DNA from: Streptomyces exfoliatus
Lineage (GTDB): Bacteria > Actinomycetota > Actinomycetes > Streptomycetales > Streptomycetaceae
Direction of reading: 5' to 3'
DNA: 64,000 nt
Assembly (NCBI RefSeq): GCF_000725545.1
Contig: NZ_JNZP01000004.1
Coordinates: forward strand, 124,001-188,000
Under the pieces are notes generated by a model. It did no database searches and was not told the origin of the DNA. It saw only the letters and a program-made list of their open reading frames with translations. Numbering within the stretch: the stretch's first letter is position 1; each line of letters begins with the position of its first letter. Both the position numbers and the translations under genes were made by a program. Below, in pieces: positions 15,091 to 21,919 of this stretch.

Positions 15091-16194
15091 TCAGCGGATG
15101 ACGACCAGGTCGTCGCGGTGGACGACCTCGCGGTCGTACTCGGGCCCGAGCGCCTTGGCGAGCTCGGGGGTGGAGCGCCCGAGCATCCGGGGCATCTCCT
15201 TGGCGTCGAAGTTGACGAGGCCGCGGGCGACGGCGCGGCCCGCGGTGTCGCGGAGTTCGACGGGGTCGCCGGCCACGAAGTCGCCCTCGACGCCCGCGAC
15301 ACCGGCCGCGAGCAGGGACTTCTTGCCCTCGACGACCGCTCGCACGGCTCCGTCGTCCAGGGTGAGGGAGCCCTGCGGGGTGGAGGCGTGGGCGAGCCAG
15401 AGGAGCCGGTCGGCGGAGCGGCGGCCGGTGCGGTGGAAGTACGTGCCGGTGTCACGGCCGGCGAGGGCGTCGGCGGCGCGGCTCGCGGAGGTGAGGACCA
15501 CCGGGATACCGGCGGCCGCGGCGATCCTGGCGGCCTCGACCTTGGTGACCATGCCGCCGGTGCCGACGCCCGCCTTGCCAGCCGAGCCGATCTCCACGTG
15601 GGCGATGGACTCGGGCCCGGTGACCTCCGTGATCCTCGACGTGCCGGGCTTGGACGGGTCCCCGTCGTAGAGACCGTCGACGTCGGAGAGCAGGACGAGC
15701 AGGTCGGCGCGGACCAGATGCGCGACGAGGGCGGCGAGCCGGTCGTTGTCGCCGAAGCGGATCTCGTCCGTGGCGACGGTGTCGTTCTCGTTGACGACGG
15801 GCAGCGCGCCCATCGCGAGGAGCTGGTCGAGGGTCCGGTACGCGTTGCGGTAGTGCGCGCGCCGGCTCGTGTCGTCGGTGGTGAGGAGGACCTGTCCGAC
15901 GCGGACGCCGTAGCGGGCGAAGGAGGCGGTGTAGCGGGCGACGAGGAGGCCCTGGCCGACGCTGGCGGCGGCCTGCTGACGGGCCAGGTCCTTGGGGCGG
16001 CGGGTGAGGCCGAGCGGGGCGAGACCCGCGGCGATGGCGCCGGAGGAGACGAGGACGATCTCCTTCTCGCCACCGCTGCGCACCTTGGCGAGCACGTCGA
16101 CGAGGGCGTCGACGCGGTCGGCGTCGAGTCCCCCGGAGGCCGTGGTGAGCGAGGACGAGCCGACCTTGACGACGATCCTGCGGGCCTCCGTCAC
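15091..16194 (-). CDS. proB: glutamate 5-kinase
   Basis: 367 residues. First step of proline synthesis, ATP-dependent phosphorylation of glutamate; feedback inhibited by proline in the family. The amino-acid-kinase domain opens RRIVVKVGSSSLT and includes VLVSSGAIAAGL, PVVNENDTVATDEIRFGDND and SAGKAGVGTGGMVTKVEAA. The C-terminal PUA domain (about 275-360) is present. I chose the GTG giving VTEARRIVVK because AAGG lies 7 nt upstream; an in-frame GTG 5 codons earlier is an alternative. The GtrA/GT2 pair is upstream. Confidence 0.96.
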   Translation of the reverse strand: MTEARRIVVKVGSSSLTTASGGLDADRVDALVDVLAKVRSGGEKEIVLVSSGAIAAGLAPLGLTRRPKDLARQQAAASVGQGLLVARYTASFARYGVRVGQVLLTTDDTSRRAHYRNAYRTLDQLLAMGALPVVNENDTVATDEIRFGDNDRLAALVAHLVRADLLVLLSDVDGLYDGDPSKPGTSRITEVTGPESIAHVEIGSAGKAGVGTGGMVTKVEAARIAAAAGIPVVLTSASRAADALAGRDTGTYFHRTGRRSADRLLWLAHASTPQGSLTLDDGAVRAVVEGKKSLLAAGVAGVEGDFVAGDPVELRDTAGRAVARGLVNFDAKEMPRMLGRSTPELAKALGPEYDREVVHRDDLVVIR

Positions 16195-16318
16195 GTACTG
16201 CCTTGCCACGTCCGTCTGTCCCGTCACCCGCGTCGTCACCTGTGCCGCCACCTGCGTCGTCCTCACTCGGCTTTCCCGCGCGCCGCACGCTTCTCGCCGG
16301 CCGCGGCTGCCAGGCAAT

Positions 16319-16786
16319 CTACGCGAGCCGGGAGGGCCGCCGCTCGTCCGTTTCGGTCCCTGGACCCGAGGCGGCGGGATCCGTCCCGGAGTTCCGGGGG
16401 ACGAGGATCCGCTGGGAGATGAGGTAGGTGAACGGGATGGCGACGACCGCCGCGACGAGTGGCGCGATCCTGTCGTCCATTCCGGCCCAGGTGACGAGCG
16501 CGTACAGACCGACGCTCTGCACCAGGTAGTTGGTGACGTTGGTGAGGGGGAAGAGGGCGAACTTCTTCCAGGTCGGGCGGGTGCGGTAGGTGAAGTAGGT
16601 GTTGAGGAAGAAGGAGCCGATCATGCTGAGGAGGAAGGCGAGGGAGTACGCGGCGAAGTACGGCATCCAGGGGTGGAGCAGCAGGTAACACCCGAAGAAG
16701 GTACCGGTGTTGACACCGCCGACCAGCGCGAAGCGGAAGATCTCGGCGAACCGTGCGCGCCGCGCCGTGCCAGGGCCGTCGCCCAT
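16319..16786 (-). CDS. GtrA-family membrane protein
   Basis: 155 residues with four predicted membrane helices. FRFALVGGVNTGTFF at the N terminus and NTYFTYRTRPTWKKF in the middle are typical of GtrA/DPMS-associated proteins, proposed to flip or help use polyprenyl-phosphate-linked sugars. The ATG overlaps the stop of the preceding GT2 gene (ATGA), so the two are translationally coupled and very likely work together. The C-terminal 20 residues are polar. Confidence 0.88.
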   Translation of the reverse strand: MGDGPGTARRARFAEIFRFALVGGVNTGTFFGCYLLLHPWMPYFAAYSLAFLLSMIGSFFLNTYFTYRTRPTWKKFALFPLTNVTNYLVQSVGLYALVTWAGMDDRIAPLVAAVVAIPFTYLISQRILVPRNSGTDPAASGPGTETDERRPSRLA

Positions 16787-17781
16787 CAGTGCTCCCGCTC
16801 GGTGGCCGGGACGCGGATCCGCTCGGCGGCGGCGCGTTCGGCGGCCCCGCGTCCGAAGGAGCGGTGGGTCTCCTTCACGAGGAAGTGCGGCCGGCGTTTG
16901 GTCTCGTAGTAGATGCGGCCGATGTACTCCCCGATCAGCCCCAGCATCACCATCTGCACGCCCCCGAGACCGACGATGATCGCGACCAGGGTGACGTATC
17001 CGGGGGCGGTGACGCCCTGGCTCAGGGCGGCGGCGGTCACCCAGACGGCGTAGACGGCGGCGAGGCCGGTGAGCATCATCCCGAGCCAGAGGGCGATGCG
17101 CAGCGGACGGTTGTTGAAGGAGATCAGCCCGTCCATGCCGTAGTTGACCAGGGAGCTGAACTTCCACTTCGTCTCACCGCCCTCGCGTGCGGCGTTCTGG
17201 TAGTCGAAGGTGACGGTGTCGAAGCCGATCCAGGAGAAGAGCCCCTTGGAGAAGCGGTTGTACTCCGGCAGCGAGAGCAGGGCGTCGACGGCGGGGCGGG
17301 ACAGCAGCCGGAAGTCGCCGACGCCGTCGGTGAGTTCCACGTCGACCCAGCGGTTGACGGCCCGGTAGTACACGCGGCTGAGCGCGGAGCGGAGCTTCTT
17401 GTCCCCTTCGCGGGTCCGGCGCGCCATGACCTGGTCGTGGCCCTGGTGGTGCAGGTCCAGCATGCGCGCGAGGAGCTCGGGCGGGTGCTGGAGGTCGGCG
17501 TCCATGATGACGACGGCGTCACCGGTGGACTTGCGGAGGCCGGCGAGCATGGCGGCCTCCTTGCCGAAGTTGCGGCTGAAGGAGGCGTACTGGGTCCGGT
17601 GCGGGTGCCGGGCGGCGATGGCGCGGAGCTTGTCCAGCGTTCCGTCGGAGCTGCCGTCGTCGACGTAGCAGATCTCGTAGCCGACCGGCAGGGTGTCGAG
17701 CACCTGACGCATCCGGGCGTCGAAGCGGTCGACGACGTCCTCCTCGTTGAAGCAGGGGACGACGACGGAAAGCCTGGTCAT
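16786..17781 (-). CDS. GT2 polyprenyl-phosphate glycosyltransferase (GtrB/DPMS-like)
   Basis: 331 residues. The N-terminal GT-A domain starts SVVVPCFNEEDVV, with YVDDGSSDGT and the metal-binding DADLQHPPE; two C-terminal membrane helices (about 233-257 and 267-292) end GLIGEYIGRIYYE, typical of bactoprenol glucosyl/mannosyltransferases. It makes a lipid-linked monosaccharide on the inner leaflet, for which the coupled GtrA protein is the likely partner. The sugar cannot be read from sequence. GGAG lies 11 nt before the ATG. Divergent from the membrane protein at 18023 across an unusually AT-rich spacer. Confidence 0.9.
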   Translation of the reverse strand: MTRLSVVVPCFNEEDVVDRFDARMRQVLDTLPVGYEICYVDDGSSDGTLDKLRAIAARHPHRTQYASFSRNFGKEAAMLAGLRKSTGDAVVIMDADLQHPPELLARMLDLHHQGHDQVMARRTREGDKKLRSALSRVYYRAVNRWVDVELTDGVGDFRLLSRPAVDALLSLPEYNRFSKGLFSWIGFDTVTFDYQNAAREGGETKWKFSSLVNYGMDGLISFNNRPLRIALWLGMMLTGLAAVYAVWVTAAALSQGVTAPGYVTLVAIIVGLGGVQMVMLGLIGEYIGRIYYETKRRPHFLVKETHRSFGRGAAERAAAERIRVPATEREH

Positions 17782-18022
17782 GAACGGTCACTCCAGAGGG
17801 ATGGGCGAGAGTACGTCCTGAGGGACCGCCACCGAACTCTCCTTCGAGCAGCGCGGCCAGGGTACGGAGTGGCGGTGACCGCCCGGCGTCTCCCGAGTGG
17901 CCACCCCCCGTCGGCATGTCGTCCATGCAGCAAAGCATGCGCTCCAGATATTGATATACCTGGCATTTTTACACCATTTGTCACCCATAGCGACGACCCA
18001 CGGGCCGGCGGGAGCGATCACG
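17782..18022. promoter_or_regulatory. divergent promoter region with an AT-rich patch
   Basis: Spacer between the GT2 gene (minus) and the membrane protein (plus). About 17945-17990 is strikingly A/T-rich for this genome and contains an imperfect palindrome, CCAGATAT-TG-ATATACCTGG, then tttttacaccatttgt. This is probably where both promoters and a regulator site lie; no single -35/-10 pair can be fixed with confidence. Confidence 0.45.
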
Positions 18023-19588
18023 GTGAGCAGGACGACCATCTCGGAACGCGGTGACGCACGGAGACCGGAGGACGGAGAGGACACCGACCCCGACACCGAC
18101 GGCGACACCGGTCACGGGGGCCGGCTGCGCCGGGCGCTGGGCGGGGTCGCCCTCGTCGTCGCCGCCGGCACCGGGGCGCTCCTCGCGGTCGGCGCCTTCC
18201 TCGGCTTCTACGTACGCCCCACGTCCGACGACTGGTGCGCCCTCTGGAAGAGCCGGGACATGGGCGTCCTCGGCATCACCGCGGACTTCTACCGCACCCA
18301 GAACGGGCGCGTCACCAACGCCTTCCTGACGGGTCTGCTCTACTCCGACGACATGCGCGGGCCGAAACTGCTGCCCGCGTTCCTCGTGGTCGCGCTCGGC
18401 CTCGGCCTGTTCCTCCTCGCCCGGGAGGTGCTGCGCGCCCTGCGACTGCCGCTCCCGGTCGTGGCGACCGTGGCGGCGGTCCTGATGCTCGAAGCACTGC
18501 TGTTCTTCGCCGGTACGCGCGCGTACCAGGTCCTGCTCTGGGCGCCGGCCACGATCTCCCACACCGTGCCGAGCGTGATCGGGCTCTGGACCGTGCTCGG
18601 CGCCGTCTGGGCCGCGCGGCGCGGTGTGCGGTGGGCCAGGAGCGCGGCGGTGGTCTCGGTGCTCCTGATCGGGGCGGCGGTCGGCATGCTGAGCGAACCG
18701 TTCGCCCTGGTGGCCGGGGTGTTCGCGGTCACCGTGGGCATCCTCTGCCTGCCCCGGTTCGGCTGGGCGCGGGACCGGTACGTGTCCACCTGGTGCTCGG
18801 CGGCCTGCCTCGGGCTCCTCTGCGGCCTCGTCCTCCTCTACACCTCACCGGGCGCGCGCTGGCGCCGTGCTCAGCGTCCGCAGGAGCATCTGTCGGCCGA
18901 GGGGATCGGAGAGGCGCTTCGCGACTGGTGTCGCCTCTGGCTGACGGTCGGCGGCCAGTGGGCCTACCTGGGAGCGGTCGCCGTCGGCGCGCTGCTCGGC
19001 CTGGCGCTCGCCGCGACCGGCCCCTGCCTGGCCGGGAGCGCCCGGCGCCGCCCCACGGGCCTCCCCCCGCGCGCCCTGCTCCGCATCGCCGTCCTCCTGC
19101 CGCTGCCGCTGATCGCCCTCGCCTCCCTGGCCGTCGTCTTCGGACTGCGCAGCGGCTACGGAGACGGCGGCTGGTCGTACGGCCGGGCCTGGGTGAGCTT
19201 CCTCCTGCCGCTACTGCTCGCCCTCTGTGCGTACGGGGCGTGGGGCGGCCACCTTCTCGGACGGCGCCTCCTGGCGCCCGCCCGCCCCCGCCCCGCCGGG
19301 CGTGTCGCCGTCCTCGTGGCGGTCGGCGCGGTCGCCGTCGGCAGCACGGCCGCCCTGGTGCGGCCGGTGTACGACCTGACCACGAGCACGGTGGTGCGCG
19401 CCGTCGCCTGGGACCGCCAGGACGCACGCATCCGGGAGGAGGTGGCGGCGGGCGCCCGCGAGGTCGCGTACCAGCCTCTCCTCATCGGACTCCTCACCGA
19501 ACCCCTCTTCGCGTCCTCGTACGAGCGGGACTGGGCGGCGCGGTGCACGGCCACGTACTACGGCGTGGACCGCATCCACCGGCCCTGA
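18023..19588 (+). CDS. polytopic membrane protein, DUF6056-like
   Basis: 521 residues with about ten to eleven hydrophobic helices after an Asp/Gly-rich N-terminal tail. YVRPTSDDWCALWKSRD follows the first helix, with the next loop TQNGRVTNAFLTGLLYSD; this SDDW loop recalls GT-C glycosyltransferase-like proteins of the DUF6056 group, whose function is not established. The GTG start is preceded by GGGAG at 8 nt; the open frame runs further upstream into the AT-rich spacer but without a better start. It is the only plus-strand gene of the glycan island and ends at a strong bidirectional terminator shared with galE. Confidence 0.7.
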   Translation: MSRTTISERGDARRPEDGEDTDPDTDGDTGHGGRLRRALGGVALVVAAGTGALLAVGAFLGFYVRPTSDDWCALWKSRDMGVLGITADFYRTQNGRVTNAFLTGLLYSDDMRGPKLLPAFLVVALGLGLFLLAREVLRALRLPLPVVATVAAVLMLEALLFFAGTRAYQVLLWAPATISHTVPSVIGLWTVLGAVWAARRGVRWARSAAVVSVLLIGAAVGMLSEPFALVAGVFAVTVGILCLPRFGWARDRYVSTWCSAACLGLLCGLVLLYTSPGARWRRAQRPQEHLSAEGIGEALRDWCRLWLTVGGQWAYLGAVAVGALLGLALAATGPCLAGSARRRPTGLPPRALLRIAVLLPLPLIALASLAVVFGLRSGYGDGGWSYGRAWVSFLLPLLLALCAYGAWGGHLLGRRLLAPARPRPAGRVAVLVAVGAVAVGSTAALVRPVYDLTTSTVVRAVAWDRQDARIREEVAAGAREVAYQPLLIGLLTEPLFASSYERDWAARCTATYYGVDRIHRP

Positions 19589-19602
19589 GACCTGCGGACA
19601 GG

Positions 19603-19642
19603 CGAAAGCGGGGCGCCCCGGACCCGGGGCGCCCCGCTTTCG
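19603..19642. terminator. bidirectional terminator, membrane protein / galE
   Basis: Perfect 19-bp inverted repeat (19603-19621 and 19624-19642) beginning CGAAAGCGGGGCG and ending CGCCCCGCTTTCG, with only 2 nt between arms, in the convergent spacer. Confidence 0.85.
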
Positions 19643-19658
19643 AGAAGAGCGTCGACCG

Positions 19659-20651
19659 TCAGACGGCCGCGCGGGCCGCGCGGTTCGCGCCCCAGCCCTC
19701 CCAGGCCGAGCTGATCATGGTGCGGACGTCGTGCTGCGCCTTCCAGCCCAGCTCGGACTCGATGCGCTCCGCCGAAGCCACCACACGGGCCGGGTCGCCC
19801 GGGCGGCGCGGGGTGACCACGGGCTCGACGCTGTGCCCGGTGATCTCGTTGATCAGGTCGACCATCTCGCGCACCGACACGCCCTCGCCGCGCCCGATGT
19901 TCAGGGTCAGCGTGGCGGTCTCGCCGGCCTCGCCCGCCGCGGCGAGCGCACGGGCGGCGGCCAGGTGCGCGTCCGCGATGTCGGCGACGTGGATGTAGTC
20001 GCGGATGCAGGTGCCGTCCGGCGTCGGGTAGTCGTCACCGAAGATGCGCGGGGACTCGCCGGCGTCGAGACGCTCGAAGACCATCGGCACCAGGTTGAAG
20101 ACGCCGGTGTCGGCGAGCTCGGGGGTCGCCGCGCCCGCCACGTTGAAGTAGCGCAGGCAGGCCGTGGACAGGCCGTGGGCCTTGCCTACGGCGCGCGCCA
20201 TCCACTCGCCGACGAGCTTGGTCTCGCCGTACGGGCTGAGGGGCAGGCACTCGGTGTCCTCGGTGACGAGGTCCACGTCGGGCATGCCGTAGACGGAGGC
20301 GGAGGAGGAGAAGAGGAAGCTCTTCACGCCCGCGGAGGCCGCCGCGTCCAGGATGGTCTGGAGACCCGTCACGTTCTCGTGGTAGTAGAACAGCGGCTTC
20401 TCGACGGACTCGCCGACCTGCTTCTTGCCGGCCAGGTGGACGATGCCCTTGATCTGGTGCTCGCGCAGCACGCGGTCGAGGAACGCGCGGTCGAGGACCG
20501 TGCCCTCTTCGAGGACGATGCCCTCGGGAAGACGCGCCGGGTTGCCGGTGCTGAGGTCGTCGACCACGACGACGTGCTCGCCGCCCTCGGTCATTGCTTT
20601 GACGACGTGGGAACCGATGTAACCGGCGCCGCCGGTGATGAGCCAGGTCAT
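19659..20651 (-). CDS. galE: UDP-glucose 4-epimerase
   Basis: 330 residues, SDR extended family. NAD-binding GGAGYIGSH at 7-15, catalytic Ser in FSSSASVYG and the YxxxK pair in SPYGETK, then YFNVAGA and RDYIHVADIADAH. Interconverts UDP-glucose and UDP-galactose in the cytoplasm, here probably feeding the adjoining glycosyltransferases. The ATG start has TACACT exactly 6 nt upstream and no ribosome-binding site (probably leaderless). It is separated from the upstream GT4 gene by a strong terminator, so it is its own unit. Confidence 0.95.
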   Translation of the reverse strand: MTWLITGGAGYIGSHVVKAMTEGGEHVVVVDDLSTGNPARLPEGIVLEEGTVLDRAFLDRVLREHQIKGIVHLAGKKQVGESVEKPLFYYHENVTGLQTILDAAASAGVKSFLFSSSASVYGMPDVDLVTEDTECLPLSPYGETKLVGEWMARAVGKAHGLSTACLRYFNVAGAATPELADTGVFNLVPMVFERLDAGESPRIFGDDYPTPDGTCIRDYIHVADIADAHLAAARALAAAGEAGETATLTLNIGRGEGVSVREMVDLINEITGHSVEPVVTPRRPGDPARVVASAERIESELGWKAQHDVRTMISSAWEGWGANRAARAAV

Positions 20652-20657
20652 TCCGAC

Positions 20658-20663
20658 AGTGTA
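20658..20663 (-). promoter_or_regulatory. -10 box, galE (leaderless)
   Basis: TACACT on the minus strand, 6 nt before the ATG at 20651. Confidence 0.5.
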
Positions 20664-20709
20664 GCCACAGCCTCCGGGCCCTCCCGGAGGCCGGGAAGTG
20701 GCCCCGGAC

Positions 20710-20755
20710 ACGCCGAAGCCCCGCCCGGACACACGGTCGGGCGGGGCTTCGGCGT
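20710..20755 (-). terminator. terminator after the GT4 gene
   Basis: Perfect 18-bp inverted repeat (20710-20727 and 20738-20755; arm ACGCCGAAGCCCCGCCCG) with a 10-nt loop, just beyond the GT4 stop on the minus strand. Confidence 0.8.
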
Positions 20756-20764
20756 CACGCGGGT

Positions 20765-21919
20765 CTAGCGCTCGATCTCCTCGAACGCCGCCTCCCACTG
20801 GTCGAGCACGTGTGGCAGCGCGAGGTGCGCGACGTGCTCGCGCCCGGCCCTGCCGTACCGCTGACGCATGTCGCCGTCGTCCATCAGCTCACCGAGCGCG
20901 GCGGCGAGCCCCGGCACGTCGGCCGGCGGCACCAGGGTGCCGGAGACGCCGTCCGCGACGAGCTCCCGGACACCGCCGGAGACGTCGAAGCTCACACACG
21001 GCACACCGCAGGCGGCGGCCTCGGCCAGCGCCATCGGGCGGCCCTCGCGCTCACTGCTGATCGCGACGACGGACAGCTCGCGGTAGGCGGCGGCCATGTC
21101 CTGCGCCGTGCCCCGGAAGACGACCTGCTCGGCGACGCCGAGGTCCTCGGCGCGCATCCGGAGTTCGCCCTCCAGCGGGCCCTCGCCGAAGAGGTGCAGC
21201 TCCCAGCCGTCGCGTCCCTTGTGCGCCTGCGCGAAGGCCTCGATCATGCGGTCGTACCGCTTGATCGGGTCGAGCCGGCCGACCGCGCCGATCTTGCGGG
21301 TGTCGAGCGGGGCCAGTTCGTCAGGGAAGAACGGCAGCGGGTTCGGCATGACCCGCACGTTCGGCACGCGCTGGTTGACGAACTCGACGGCGTCGCCCTC
21401 GGAGAGCACCAGGGTCTGTTCGAGCGCCGGGTAGTGGCGCCGGATCAGGCCCAGGTTGGCGCTCCGCTTCGCCTGCGCGAAGGACTCGTGGTACTGCCCG
21501 ATGCCCTTGAGGTGACGCCACTTCAGGGGCATCACCCAGTCCACCGCCCACGGCGAGCCGAAGACGACGTAGCCGTCCTCGACCTCGGCCAGCTTCCGCT
21601 CGAACTCCGCCCGCGCGTTGTCGCGGTCGGCCCGGGCGCGCCGGGCGTCGGCGCGCCGGGCCAGGCTGATCCGGTCGCCGACCGTACGCACGGGCGGCTT
21701 GGGCTCGGAGGGCGCCGGGTAGAGCGTCGAGTGCCGGTACGCGCGCGTGGCGTTGTACGGGAAGGGCTCCGGGCTCGGCCGGATGCCGATCAGCTCGACG
21801 CGGTGGCCCCGCTCCCCCATGCCCTGGGCGAGGGTGTGCAGCACCCGCTGGGATCCGCCCATCGAGTCGACGTCGATGCCGACGAAGAACACGTTGCGGA
21901 CAGGGGATGCCTCAGTCAT
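20765..21919 (-). CDS. GT4-family glycosyltransferase
   Basis: 384 residues, two Rossmann domains (GT-B). The N-terminal loop is DSMGGSQRVLHTLAQG; the C-terminal donor domain has AVGRLDPIKRYDRMIEAF, LFGEGPLEGELR and SSEREGRPMALAEAAACGVP, where the Glu pair marks the GT4 nucleotide-sugar site. It acts on the cytoplasmic face. The ATG overlaps the end of the upstream GT2/glycerophosphotransferase gene by 8 nt, so the two are co-translated and probably share a polymer substrate such as teichoic acid. Donor and acceptor are unknown. Confidence 0.88.
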   Translation of the reverse strand: MTEASPVRNVFFVGIDVDSMGGSQRVLHTLAQGMGERGHRVELIGIRPSPEPFPYNATRAYRHSTLYPAPSEPKPPVRTVGDRISLARRADARRARADRDNARAEFERKLAEVEDGYVVFGSPWAVDWVMPLKWRHLKGIGQYHESFAQAKRSANLGLIRRHYPALEQTLVLSEGDAVEFVNQRVPNVRVMPNPLPFFPDELAPLDTRKIGAVGRLDPIKRYDRMIEAFAQAHKGRDGWELHLFGEGPLEGELRMRAEDLGVAEQVVFRGTAQDMAAAYRELSVVAISSEREGRPMALAEAAACGVPCVSFDVSGGVRELVADGVSGTLVPPADVPGLAAALGELMDDGDMRQRYGRAGREHVAHLALPHVLDQWEAAFEEIER

